Below are positions 25,533 through 34,618 of a DNA stretch of 64,000 bases, one piece after another. This DNA comes from Streptomyces aureus. GTDB lineage: Bacteria; Actinomycetota; Actinomycetes; Streptomycetales; Streptomycetaceae. Within the stretch, counting starts at the first letter, position 1. The number at the start of each line of letters is the position of its first letter. Under the pieces are notes generated by a model. The model saw only the letters and a list, made by a program, of their open reading frames with translations, did no database searches and was not told the DNA's origin. The DNA is taken from assembly GCF_000725495.1 (NCBI RefSeq), contig NZ_JNZD01000013.1, forward strand, positions 1 through 64,000. The letters run 5' to 3'. The translations under genes and the position numbers were made by a program.

Positions 25533-27320
25533 ATGCTCGAGCGCACGGCCGACGCCGCCACCGGCGGCCCGGTCACCGAACACCCGGTCACGGAGAGCGC
25601 GCCGCCCGGCACTCCGATCGACGGCCGGGGACTCGACGCCGCCACGGTGGCCCGGGTCGCCGACGGAGCGGAGCCGCCCGCCCTGTCCCCGGTGGCGCTC
25701 GCGGCCATGGAACACACCCGGCGGGCGGCCGAACGGCTCGCGGCGGAGGGGGCCCGCGTCTACGGGCGCAGCACCGGTGTGGGGGCGCACCGGGGACTGC
25801 CGGTCGAGGAGCACGACGGCGCCGGCCACGACCTGCGGCTGCTGCTGAGCCACGCGGGCGGTGCGGGGGCCGCCCTGCCGGCCCGGCAGGTCCGCGCGAT
25901 GATGGTGGTGCGCGCCAATCAACTCCTCGCGGCGGGCTCGGGGTTGGGCCCCGAGATACCCACGGCGCTCGCGGACGCCCTGCGGGCGGGAGTACATCCC
26001 CGGGTGCCCGAGTACGGGTCCGTGGGCACCGGTGACCTGACGGCGCTGGCCCGGCTCGGGCTCGCGATGTTCGGCCATGACACCTGGACGCGGGACCGCG
26101 CGGACTCCGCGGGCCGCTTCGTGGACGGCCTGTCGCCCGAGCGGCCCGTCCCCGAGAGCCTTCCGCTCCGACGGGGCGACGCGCTGGCGCTGTTGAGCAG
26201 CAACGCCCTCACCCTCGGGCAGGCCGCGCTCGCCTGGCACGACCTCGGCGTCCCCCTGCGCGCCGCCCACATCGTGGCGGCGCTCTCCCTGTGCGCGGTG
26301 GACGGCTCCCTGGAACCGTACGCACCCGAGGTCCACGCGGCCCACCCGCACCCGTCGACCGCCCGCGCGGCGGCCCGCGTCCGAGACGCGCTCGGCGCAT
26401 CGACCGGAGGCGGAACGGCGCTGCTCGGCGGGATGCCCCAGCCCGAAGCGGCGTTGCTCGGCGGGACGACCGAACCTGGAACAGCCCTGCTCGGCGGGAC
26501 GGTCCCGCCGGGTCGCGCGGGCCGGAGGCAGGACCGTGTGCCGGCCCCGGTGGAGAACCGCCTGCCGGCCGGGGTCGAGAACCGGGTGCAGGACCGGGTG
26601 GAGAAGACTCTGCCCGCCCGGGTGCAGGACCCCTTCGGATTCCGGTGCTTCCCGCAGGCCCACGGCCCCGCGATGGAGGCGTGGTCCGGCCTGGAGCGGG
26701 TGCTGTCGATCGACCTCAACTCCGCCACCGAGAACCCGCTCATCGGCTGGGACGACCGCACGGGCGCTCCCGTCGCCCTGCACCACGGCGGCTTCTTCAC
26801 CGCACCGCTCACCCTCGCGCTCGACCAATTGGGCCTCGCCGTGCTCGGGACGGCCCGCCTCTCGGCGGCCCGGCTGTCCGCGCTCGGCCGCCCCGGACTG
26901 ACGGGCCTGCGCTCCTACCTCGCCGACTCCTCCTCGGCCGGGTCCGGGATGATGATCCTGGAGTACAGCGCCGCCTCGGCCCTCGCCGAGATCCAGGCGT
27001 GCGCCACCCCGGCCGCGCTCGGACACGCGGTGCTGTCCCAGGGCATGGAGGAGGCGGCGACCTTCTCGACCCAGGCGGCCCGCAAGTCGCTGCGGGCAGC
27101 GGAGCCGTACCGGCTGGTCCTTGCCTGCGAACTCGTGGCCGCCGTCAGGGCGTTGCGACTGCGCGGCACGGCGCCCGCGCCCGGAACCACGGCGGGCCGC
27201 GCCTACCTCCGCGCGGCGGCGGCACTGGACCCGGACATGCGGGACCGCCCCCTCACCGACGACGTGACGACGGCCGCGGCCCTGCTCGACGGGTTCGCCG
27301 AACTCGACGGCGACGCGTGA
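25533..27320 (+). CDS. Aromatic amino acid lyase (HAL/PAL) homologue lacking the Ala-Ser-Gly triad
   Basis: A 595-residue protein of the histidine/phenylalanine ammonia-lyase fold. It keeps the catalytic Tyr loop (VYGRSTGVG, Tyr77), the substrate region QDPFGFRCFPQAHG (366-378) and SATENPL (397-403). The MIO prosthetic group is made from Ala-Ser-Gly, but here the site reads GSVGTGDL (162-169), one residue short and with no Ala-Ser. Normal MIO formation therefore looks impossible. Residues 291-364 are a low-complexity insert with repeated ALLGG and ENR units. The start at 25533 is the first Met before the fold, although AGGAG is 14 bases away. Function unknown. Confidence 0.75.
   Translation: MLERTADAATGGPVTEHPVTESAPPGTPIDGRGLDAATVARVADGAEPPALSPVALAAMEHTRRAAERLAAEGARVYGRSTGVGAHRGLPVEEHDGAGHDLRLLLSHAGGAGAALPARQVRAMMVVRANQLLAAGSGLGPEIPTALADALRAGVHPRVPEYGSVGTGDLTALARLGLAMFGHDTWTRDRADSAGRFVDGLSPERPVPESLPLRRGDALALLSSNALTLGQAALAWHDLGVPLRAAHIVAALSLCAVDGSLEPYAPEVHAAHPHPSTARAAARVRDALGASTGGGTALLGGMPQPEAALLGGTTEPGTALLGGTVPPGRAGRRQDRVPAPVENRLPAGVENRVQDRVEKTLPARVQDPFGFRCFPQAHGPAMEAWSGLERVLSIDLNSATENPLIGWDDRTGAPVALHHGGFFTAPLTLALDQLGLAVLGTARLSAARLSALGRPGLTGLRSYLADSSSAGSGMMILEYSAASALAEIQACATPAALGHAVLSQGMEEAATFSTQAARKSLRAAEPYRLVLACELVAAVRALRLRGTAPAPGTTAGRAYLRAAAALDPDMRDRPLTDDVTTAAALLDGFAELDGDA
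26403..26624 (+). repeat. Repetitive in-frame insertion inside the lyase-like gene
   Basis: This encodes residues 291-364. Units such as TALLGGM, AALLGGT and TALLGGT are separated by PQPE/TEPG spacers, and then ENRLPAG and ENRVQDR repeat. In ordinary lyases the corresponding loop is only about 15 residues, so this is an expansion. Confidence 0.7.
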
Positions 27321-27407
27321 GCGCGCGGGCGCCTGGGCTAGAGTCTGCGCGGTCCCCGGCCGGACGGTATGCCGTGGGCGGGCTGTGCGTTGGGGGATGA
27401 CGGCACC

Positions 27408-29150
27408 ATGCGGTACGAACACGTGGAACTGACCGGATACGAGATCCGGGAGGTCCTCGGCCGGGGCGGCTTCGCCACGGTCTACCGGGCACACCAGTTG
27501 GCGGTGGGCCGGGAGGTGGCGCTCAAGGTCGACAGCAGGACGCTGGTCTCGGACCGCGACCGGCAGCGTTTCCTGCGCGAGGTCACGGCGGCGGGCCGGC
27601 TGTCCGGGCACCCGCACGTGGTCCCGGTCCACGACGCGGGCGTCCTCGCCGACGGCCGCCCGTACATGGTGATGGAGCTCTGCCCCGGCGGCTCGCTCGG
27701 CGACCGGCTGCTCCGCCGTGGACCGCTCGCCGTCGAGGAGGCCCGGAACATCGGGCTCGGCATCGCCGACGCGCTGGCCGCGGCGCACTCCGCCGGGGTG
27801 CTGCACCGTGACATCAAGCCGGGCAACATCATGGTCAACCGGTACGGAGCCGCCGCCCTCACCGACTTCGGCCTGGCCGCCATGCCGAGGCCGGGCCAGG
27901 ACCTGTCGGTGACCCGCGAGGCGCTGACCCCGGCCTACGCCCCGCCCGAGGCCTTCCACCTGGCGGAGCCCACCACGACGGGCGACGTCTACTCGCTCGC
28001 CGCGACGCTCTACGCCCTCCTGCGCGGCCGTCCGCCGCACCACCCCGACGACGGCACCCAGCTCAGCCTCGCGGAACTCATCGTGCGGCACACCTGGCCC
28101 TACGCCGACCTGCCCGGGGTGCCGAGCGCCCTCAACGACGTGCTCAGGCACGCCCTGGATACAGACCCCTCCTCCCGGCTGCCGGACGCGACGGCACTGC
28201 GGGACGCCCTGGCCGCCGTCGACCTCGACGGCGCGGTCCGGGGAGCGTTCGGACCGGCGTCCCGTACGGCTGCCACCGTCCCCGCCCACCGGGACACACC
28301 CCCCACGTCCTACACCCTCCCCCCACCGCCCACGGACCCCCGAATCCCGGGCCCGGACCCGGACCCGGACCCGGCAGGCGGAACGACAGGACCGCCCCCC
28401 GACGACGACCGAACCGAAAACGACCACGACCACGACCACGACCGGACGTCGGGCGGCGGTGTCCGAACCGAGGACACCCGCGACCGCACCTCGGGCGCCG
28501 GCGGCGGCACGACCACCGTCGCGGAGCCCGCGGGCCGCCGGTCCCGCCGATGGGGTCCGGGCCTGATCGGCGTGCTGGCGGCGGTGGTCACGGTGAGCGT
28601 CTCGGTCACCTGGGTGGTCCAGGAGTACGGGCCCGGGAACCACCCCGGCTCCTCCTCCACGCGTTCCCCGGCACCCGGCGCCTCGGGCAAGGTCACGCCG
28701 GACCCCGCCGCGGCCTTCGGCGGCACCCGGACCACCCGGCGGGGCTGTGCGGCCTCGGACGTCGAGGGTGTGGGCGGCCGCTGCGTCACGACCCCCGAGT
28801 GCTGGAGCGGCATCACCGACATCTCGGGGACGATCACGGTGAGCCGCGCCGACTGCCACGCGGCACACGTGTGGGAGACCTTCGCGATCGCCCCGCTGCC
28901 GAAGGACGGGATGACGTACAACGCACGGGATCTCGTCCGGCATCCCGACGTGAAGGCGCTCTGCTCCCAGCAGGTCCTGCGCAACTCCCTGACGTCCGCG
29001 AGCCGTTCGGACGGCACCCGCTGGGACGTGGACGTCCTCCCGCCGACCGCCCCGCAATGGGCGGAGGGACTGAGGGTGTTCCGCTGTGTCGCCGCGGCGT
29101 TCACGGACGACGGCGAGACCACGGGCAGCCACTTCGGCGTGAGCGGCTGA
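27408..29150 (+). CDS. Membrane Ser/Thr protein kinase (PknB-like)
   Basis: A 580-residue kinase. The ATP loop is LGRGGFATVYRA, the catalytic lysine is Lys40, the catalytic loop is HRDIKPGNIM (Asp135) and DFG is at 153-155. Residues ~280-380 are a Pro/Asp-rich linker with microsatellites (PDPDPDP, DHDHDHD). One TM helix follows (about 382-405) and a ~170-residue extracellular domain contains several Cys. The start at 27408 places the ATP loop at the normal distance. An upstream ATG at 27369 would add 13 residues. The target is unknown. Confidence 0.9.
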   Translation: MRYEHVELTGYEIREVLGRGGFATVYRAHQLAVGREVALKVDSRTLVSDRDRQRFLREVTAAGRLSGHPHVVPVHDAGVLADGRPYMVMELCPGGSLGDRLLRRGPLAVEEARNIGLGIADALAAAHSAGVLHRDIKPGNIMVNRYGAAALTDFGLAAMPRPGQDLSVTREALTPAYAPPEAFHLAEPTTTGDVYSLAATLYALLRGRPPHHPDDGTQLSLAELIVRHTWPYADLPGVPSALNDVLRHALDTDPSSRLPDATALRDALAAVDLDGAVRGAFGPASRTAATVPAHRDTPPTSYTLPPPPTDPRIPGPDPDPDPAGGTTGPPPDDDRTENDHDHDHDRTSGGGVRTEDTRDRTSGAGGGTTTVAEPAGRRSRRWGPGLIGVLAAVVTVSVSVTWVVQEYGPGNHPGSSSTRSPAPGASGKVTPDPAAAFGGTRTTRRGCAASDVEGVGGRCVTTPECWSGITDISGTITVSRADCHAAHVWETFAIAPLPKDGMTYNARDLVRHPDVKALCSQQVLRNSLTSASRSDGTRWDVDVLPPTAPQWAEGLRVFRCVAAAFTDDGETTGSHFGVSG

Positions 29151-29178
29151 AGAGGACCGGCCCCGGCGCCCCGAAACG

Positions 29179-29598
29179 TCAGACCACGTTGCCCCACAGC
29201 CACCGCCAACGCCGCCGCTCCGTCACACAGGTGGCGGCGGCCAGCACGGTGACGGGGACCGCCGCCCAGGCGGGCCAGGCGAGCCACGAGAACACCACCG
29301 CCGAGACGAGCTGAAGCAGCACCAGCAGTACGGTCACCCAACCCGGCACCGGGACAAGGACGTTGGCCTTGTCCCCCGGGGTGGCGAAGACGGTCGGGGC
29401 ACCGATGAGCAGCACGACGGAAGCCACGGCCAGCAACCACGAACGGTCGGACAAGGCCCAGGGGGTCGCCACCCAGGCCACGATCTCCGTCGTGAAGCGC
29501 AGGACGGACGGTATGCGGTCGTCGGGCCGCCCCGACGCGGTCGTTCCGGCGGCGATATCGGTCACCGCGAAACGATCCCACGCCGGGTTCCCGATCAC
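29179..29598 (-). CDS. Small membrane protein, YrdB/DUF2568-like
   Basis: A 139-residue protein with four hydrophobic segments after a ~30-residue polar N-terminus. Signals are VLRFTTEIVAWVATPWAL, WLLAVASVVLLIGAPTVF, and a basic final stretch (CVTERRRWRWLWG). This pattern fits the YrdB/DUF2568 family, whose role is unknown. Its stop is near that of the kinase gene (29150) and its start is 35 bases from the stop of oxc. The longest start was kept and a shorter one is possible. Confidence 0.7.
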   Translation of the reverse strand: MIGNPAWDRFAVTDIAAGTTASGRPDDRIPSVLRFTTEIVAWVATPWALSDRSWLLAVASVVLLIGAPTVFATPGDKANVLVPVPGWVTVLLVLLQLVSAVVFSWLAWPAWAAVPVTVLAAATCVTERRRWRWLWGNVV

Positions 29599-29632
29599 CA
29601 GACCTGCGCGCCCCCGGGCGGGCGGTCCGCCC

Positions 29633-31384
29633 TCACCTCCCGCCCGACCCGATGTTCCCGCCAGTGATCCCCTTCGGGTTCAGATGGGCGATGTGGCCGC
29701 TCTCGGTGCCGGCCGAGGGGTCGATGGCGCAGTCGATGAGGGCCGGGCCGCCGGAGGCCAGGGCTTCGGTGAGGGCCGCGGTGACCTCGGCGGGTGTCGT
29801 CGAGCGGTAGCCCTTGCCGCCGAACGCCTCGATCATGCGGTCGTGGCGGGCCGTGAGCATGAGGGTGGTCGGGGAGGGCGCGTCGCCGAGCGGGTTGACG
29901 TCGTCCCCGCGGTAGACACCGCCGTTGTTCAGGACGACGGTGACGACGGGCAGCCCGTACCGGCAGATCGTCTCCAGTTCCATGCCGCTGAACCCGAAGG
30001 CGCTGTCGCCCTCCACGGCGACGACGGGGGCGCCGCTCTCGACGGCGGCGGCGATCGCGTAGCCCATGCCGATGCCCATGACGCCCCAGGTGCCGCTGTC
30101 GAGACGGTGCCTCGGTACGTGCATGTCGATGACGTTGCGCGCGATGTCCAGGGCGTTGGCGCCCTCGTTGACGATGTACGTCTCCGGGTGTTCGCGCACC
30201 ACGTCGCGTACGGCCTTCAGGGCGCCCATGAACTGCATGGGGTGCGGGTCGGCCCTCAGCCGCTCCGCCATCTTCGCCACGTTCTGCGCCGACCGCGCGC
30301 CCAGTTCCGCGCGCCAGGCGGCGGGGGCCGAGATACGGCCGGGCTTGGCGCGCTCGGCGATCGCCTCCAGCACCGACTCGATGTCCCCGACGAGCGGGGC
30401 CGCGATGGGCTGGTTGCTGTCCATCTCCCGGGCCTCGATGTCGACGTGGACGAACGTGGCGTCCGGGTTCCACTGCGGTGCCTCGCCGTGGTTCAGCAGC
30501 CAGTTGAGGCGTGCGCCGACGAGCATGACGACATCGGCCCGCTTCAGGGCGAGCGAGCGGGCGGTGGCCGCCGACTGCGGATGGTCGTCGGGCAGCAGGC
30601 CCTTGGCCATCGACATCGGCACGAACGGGATGCCGGTGGACTCCACGAACTCGCGGACGCGGTCGTCGGCCCGCGCGTACGCGGCGCCCTTGCCGAGCAC
30701 CAGCAGCGGCCGTTCGGCGCCCGCGAGCAGCTCGATCGCGCGGTCCACCGCCTCGGGCCCGGGGAACTGGCGCGGCGCCGGGTCGACGAGACGGCTCAGG
30801 GTCCGCGTGCCGGCCTCCGCGTCCATGACCGAGCCGAGCACCGCGGCGGGGATGTCCAGGTACACCCCGCCGGGGCGTCCGGAGACGGCGGTGCGCAGCG
30901 CGCGGGCGATGCCCCGGCCGATGTCCTCGACACGGCTCACCCGGTAGGCGGCCTTGCAGAACGGCTGCGCGGCGGCGAGCTGGTCCATCTCCTCGTAGTC
31001 GCCCTGTCGGAGGTCGACCAGATGGCGCTCGCTGGAGCCGGAGATCTGCACCATGGGGAAGCAGTTGGTGGTGGCGTTGGCCAGGGCGACCAGGCCGTTG
31101 AGGAACCCGGGCGCCGACACGGTCAGACAGATGCCCGGCTTCTTGGTGAGGAACCCGGCGGCCGCCGCCGCGTGGCCCGCGTTGCTCTCGTGCCGGAAGC
31201 CGATGTAGCGGATCCCGCGCGCCTGCGCGAGCCGGGCCAGGTCGGTGATCGGGATGCCGACCACCCCGTAGATCGTGTCGACGTCGTTCATCCTCAGCGC
31301 GTCGACGACCAGGTGGTAGCCGTCGGTGAGCTCGGTCCGGGTGTCGGCGTTCGCCGCGGTCTCCTGGGTCGAGGGGGCGGTCAT
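29633..31384 (-). CDS. oxc: Oxalyl-CoA decarboxylase
   Basis: A 583-residue ThDP enzyme that converts oxalyl-CoA to formyl-CoA and CO2. Family signals include the catalytic glutamate region FRHESNAGHAAA (Glu66), the ThDP-binding GDS-x(24)-NN motif at residues 459-487 (VEGDSAFGFSGME to VVLNNGG) and a close match to the oxalyl-CoA decarboxylase order of blocks. The ATG overlaps the stop of the delta-subunit gene (ATGA at 31381-31384), so it is translated with the formate dehydrogenase operon. This placement is unusual and useful, because formyl-CoA leads to formate, the substrate of the enzyme encoded just upstream. Confidence 0.95.
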   Translation of the reverse strand: MTAPSTQETAANADTRTELTDGYHLVVDALRMNDVDTIYGVVGIPITDLARLAQARGIRYIGFRHESNAGHAAAAAGFLTKKPGICLTVSAPGFLNGLVALANATTNCFPMVQISGSSERHLVDLRQGDYEEMDQLAAAQPFCKAAYRVSRVEDIGRGIARALRTAVSGRPGGVYLDIPAAVLGSVMDAEAGTRTLSRLVDPAPRQFPGPEAVDRAIELLAGAERPLLVLGKGAAYARADDRVREFVESTGIPFVPMSMAKGLLPDDHPQSAATARSLALKRADVVMLVGARLNWLLNHGEAPQWNPDATFVHVDIEAREMDSNQPIAAPLVGDIESVLEAIAERAKPGRISAPAAWRAELGARSAQNVAKMAERLRADPHPMQFMGALKAVRDVVREHPETYIVNEGANALDIARNVIDMHVPRHRLDSGTWGVMGIGMGYAIAAAVESGAPVVAVEGDSAFGFSGMELETICRYGLPVVTVVLNNGGVYRGDDVNPLGDAPSPTTLMLTARHDRMIEAFGGKGYRSTTPAEVTAALTEALASGGPALIDCAIDPSAGTESGHIAHLNPKGITGGNIGSGGR

Positions 31385-31677
31385 GTCCGGGATCCTCCTT
31401 GGGCGGATGCTGTCGTCACGGTTGTTCCTCCGGCCGTCCGCGGCCCGTTCTCCCTCGTCCGGGAGGCCCTCAGGAGCCGTACGGCGGCGATCACCAGCGG
31501 GTGCAGCCCCTCGGGGTTCTCCTCGGCGTGGGCCAGGAGCCGGGAGCGCATGCGGGGGTCCCAGAAGCGGCCGATGTGTCCCGCCACGGCCTCGGCGGCC
31601 GACTCCCCGGGCAGATGACCGAGGTTCACGGCGATGTCGTTGGCCATCCGGCGCTCGGGCGGCCCGGTCGTCGTCAT
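31381..31677 (-). CDS. fdsD: Formate dehydrogenase delta subunit (FdsD)
   Basis: A 98-residue protein of the small delta subunit family. It contains the family stretch RMANDIAVNLGHLP near residues 9-22 and FWDPRMRSRLLAH near residue 38. It helps assemble or stabilise the NAD-linked molybdenum formate dehydrogenase. It lies one base after the alpha-subunit stop and overlaps the oxc start. Confidence 0.9.
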   Translation of the reverse strand: MTTTGPPERRMANDIAVNLGHLPGESAAEAVAGHIGRFWDPRMRSRLLAHAEENPEGLHPLVIAAVRLLRASRTRENGPRTAGGTTVTTASAQGGSRT

Positions 31678-31678
31678 C

Positions 31679-34618
31679 TCAGTCCACCGCCGTGAGGACG
31701 TCGCCGGCGGCGGGCTCGGGCGGGCCGGCTGCGGGCTCAGCTGCGCCGACTGCCGGCCCCGACGCGCCGCCGGCCGGCTCCCGTGTCCCGTCCCCGGCCC
31801 GTTCCGCCGCGCCGTCCCCGGCCCGTCCCCCCATGCCGTCCCCGTCCCCGTGTCCGAGCGGACGCGCGAGGCCGACCTGGACGGCGGTCACCTTGTACTC
31901 GGGGCAGTTGGTCGCCCAGTCCGAGTTCTCGGTGGTCACCACGTTTGCGCCGGTCACGGGATGGTGGAACGTGGTGTAGACGACGCCGGCCGGCATCCGG
32001 TCGGAGATCTCCGCCCGCAGCGTCGTCCGCCCGACCCGGCTGGCCAGGGTCACCAGCGACCCGTCGGTGATGCCGCGGACCTCGGCGTCGTGCGGATGCA
32101 GTTCCAGGACGTCCTCGGGATGCCAGGCGACGTTGCCGGTGCGCCGGGTCTGCGCGCCGACGTTGTACTGGCTGAGGATGCGCCCGGTGGTGAGCACCAG
32201 CGGGAAGCGCCGGGTGCTGCGCTCGTTGGTCGGCACATAGGCGGTGACGACGAACCGGCCCTTGCCGCGCACGAATTCGTCGACGTGCATGACCGGGGTC
32301 CCCTCGGGGGCGGTGGCGTTGCACGGCCACTGCACGCTGCCCAGTTTGTCGAGCAGGCCGAAGGACACCCCGGTGAACGTCGGGGTCACCGCGGCGATCT
32401 CGTCCATGATCGCGGACGGGTGGTCGTACGCCATCGGGTAGCCCATGGCGGTGGCGATGTCGCAGACGATCTGCCACTCGTGGCGGCCCGTCCTCGGCTT
32501 CATCACCGCGCGCACCCGGTTGATCCGGCGTTCGGCGTTGGTGAAGGTGCCGTCCTTCTCCAGGAAGGAGGCGCCGGGCAGGAAGACGTGCGCGAACCTG
32601 GCGGTCTCGTTGAGGAACAGGTCCTGTACGACGACGAGTTCCATGGCTTCGAGCGCGGCGGTGACGTGCTGGAGGTTGGGGTCGGACTGCGCGATGTCCT
32701 CGCCGTGCACGAACAGGCCCCGGAACGTCCCGTCGATCGCGGCGTCGAACATGTTGGGGATGCGCAGACCGGGTTCGGCGAGCAGCGTGCCGCCCCACAG
32801 CCGCTCGAACACCTCGCGGACGGCGTCGTCGGACACGTGCCGGTAGCCGGGCAGTTCGTGCGGGAAGGAGCCCATGTCGCAGGAGCCCTGGACGTTGTTC
32901 TGCCCGCGCAGGGGGTTGACCCCGACGCCGTCGCGGCCGATGTTGCCGCAGGCCATCGCGAGGTTGGCCATGCCCATCACCATGGTCGAGCCCTGGCTGT
33001 GCTCGGTGACGCCGAGGCCGTAGTAGATGGCGCCGTTGGGCGCGGTCGCGTACAGCCGTGCGGCGGCCCGGAGTTCGGCGGCGGGGACCCCGCTGATCGG
33101 CTCGGTGGCCTCCGGGCTGTTCTCGGGCCGGGCGACGAACTCCGCCCAGTCGTCGAACCCTTCGCACCGGCCGTCCACGAAGGCCCGGTCGACCAGCCCC
33201 TCGCTGACGACCACATGGGCCATGGCGTTGACGACGGCGACATTGGTGCTGGGCCGCAGCTGGAGATGGTGCGCGGCCTCGATGTGCGGGGAGCGCACCA
33301 GGTCGATGCGGCGCGGGTCGACGACGATGAGCCTCGCGCCCTCGCGCAGCCGCCGCTTCATCCGGGAGGCGAACACCGGGTGCCCGTCGGTGGGGTTGGC
33401 GCCGATCACCATGATGACGTCGGCCTCGGCCACAGAGCGGAAGTCCTGGGTTCCGGCCGACTCGCCGAAGGTCTGCTTGAGTCCGTATCCCGTCGGCGAG
33501 TGGCAGACCCGGGCGCAGGTGTCCACGTTGTTGTTGCCGAACGCGGCGCGGACCATCTTCTGGACGACGTACACCTCTTCGTTGGTGCACCGCGACGAGG
33601 AGATCGCGCCGATCGCGTCCGGCCCGTGCCGGCGCTGGATGTCCCGCAGACGGCGGGCGACCGTGCCGATGGCCTCGTCCCAGCCGACCTCGCGCCAGGG
33701 GTCGGTGATCGCGTCGCGGACCATCGGCTTCAGCACCCGGTCGGGGTGGGAGGCGTAGCCGAAGGCGAAGCGGCCCTTCACGCACGAGTGGCCCTCGTTG
33801 GCGCCGCCGTCCTTGTACGGCACCATGCGGACGAGTTCGTCGCCGCGCAGCTCGGCCTTGAACGAGCAGCCGACCCCGCAGTAGGCGCAGGTGGTGACCA
33901 CGGACCGGGTCGGCATGCCGAGTTGGACCACCGACTTCTCCTGGAGGGTGGAGGTCGGGCAGGCCTGGACGCAGGCCCCGCAGGAGACGCACTCGGAGTC
34001 CATGAACGTCTCCGCGGCGCCGGGCGAGACCTTGGAGTCGAAGCCGCGGCCCTCGATGGTGAGGGCGAAGGTGCCCTGGACCTCGCCGCAGGCGCGCACG
34101 CAGCGGGAGCAGGCGATGCACTTGGCGGGGTCGAAGTCGAAGTACGGGTTGGACGTGTCCTTCTCCGCGTCCAGGTGGTTCTCGCCCTCGTAGCCGTAGC
34201 GCACCTGGCGCAGGCCCACCACGCCGGCCATGTCCTGGAGTTCGCAGTCGCCGTTGGCGGGGCAGGTGAGGCAGTCGAGCGGGTGGTCGGAGATGTACAG
34301 CTCCATGACGCCCTGGCGGAGCTTCTCCACCTTCGGGGTCTGGGTCCGCACGGACATCCCGTCCGCCACCGGGGTGGTGCAGGAGGCCGGGGTGCCCCGC
34401 CGTCCGTCGATCTCCACGACGCACAGCCGGCAGGAGCCGAACGGCTCCAGGCTGTCGGTGGCGCACAGCTTGGGGATGTCGACGCCGGCGAGCGCGGCGG
34501 CGCGCATCACCGAGGTGCCCTCGGGGACGGTCACCGCCAGCCCGTCGACCTCCACCGAGACCGTGGCCTCGCCGGGGCGTTCCGGGGTTCCGAAGTCGGG
34601 TTCCTTGAGCAGTGTCAT
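31679..34618 (-). CDS. fdsA: NAD-dependent formate dehydrogenase, alpha (molybdopterin) subunit
   Basis: A 979-residue catalytic subunit. It has an N-terminal [2Fe-2S] domain (GSCRLCVVEID, plus Cys80), a His-Cys cluster region with CLTCPANGDC, and two ferredoxin-like [4Fe-4S] sets (CIACSRCVRAC, CVSCGACVQAC). A further cluster (CAYCGVGC) and the bis-molybdopterin domain follow. The Mo ligand is expected to be Cys372 followed by His373 (RVCHSPT). It oxidises formate to CO2 in the cytosol. The C-terminal ~60 residues are a Gly/Ala/Pro-rich tail not usual in the family. Its start overlaps the beta-subunit stop. Confidence 0.95.
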   Translation of the reverse strand: MTLLKEPDFGTPERPGEATVSVEVDGLAVTVPEGTSVMRAAALAGVDIPKLCATDSLEPFGSCRLCVVEIDGRRGTPASCTTPVADGMSVRTQTPKVEKLRQGVMELYISDHPLDCLTCPANGDCELQDMAGVVGLRQVRYGYEGENHLDAEKDTSNPYFDFDPAKCIACSRCVRACGEVQGTFALTIEGRGFDSKVSPGAAETFMDSECVSCGACVQACPTSTLQEKSVVQLGMPTRSVVTTCAYCGVGCSFKAELRGDELVRMVPYKDGGANEGHSCVKGRFAFGYASHPDRVLKPMVRDAITDPWREVGWDEAIGTVARRLRDIQRRHGPDAIGAISSSRCTNEEVYVVQKMVRAAFGNNNVDTCARVCHSPTGYGLKQTFGESAGTQDFRSVAEADVIMVIGANPTDGHPVFASRMKRRLREGARLIVVDPRRIDLVRSPHIEAAHHLQLRPSTNVAVVNAMAHVVVSEGLVDRAFVDGRCEGFDDWAEFVARPENSPEATEPISGVPAAELRAAARLYATAPNGAIYYGLGVTEHSQGSTMVMGMANLAMACGNIGRDGVGVNPLRGQNNVQGSCDMGSFPHELPGYRHVSDDAVREVFERLWGGTLLAEPGLRIPNMFDAAIDGTFRGLFVHGEDIAQSDPNLQHVTAALEAMELVVVQDLFLNETARFAHVFLPGASFLEKDGTFTNAERRINRVRAVMKPRTGRHEWQIVCDIATAMGYPMAYDHPSAIMDEIAAVTPTFTGVSFGLLDKLGSVQWPCNATAPEGTPVMHVDEFVRGKGRFVVTAYVPTNERSTRRFPLVLTTGRILSQYNVGAQTRRTGNVAWHPEDVLELHPHDAEVRGITDGSLVTLASRVGRTTLRAEISDRMPAGVVYTTFHHPVTGANVVTTENSDWATNCPEYKVTAVQVGLARPLGHGDGDGMGGRAGDGAAERAGDGTREPAGGASGPAVGAAEPAAGPPEPAAGDVLTAVD

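Noticed and set aside
25512..29132. A 1206-codon minus-strand open frame opposite the lyase-like and kinase genes
   Set aside because: It is the antisense of two clear genes in GC-rich DNA and shows only Arg/Gly/Ala-rich low complexity with no domain.
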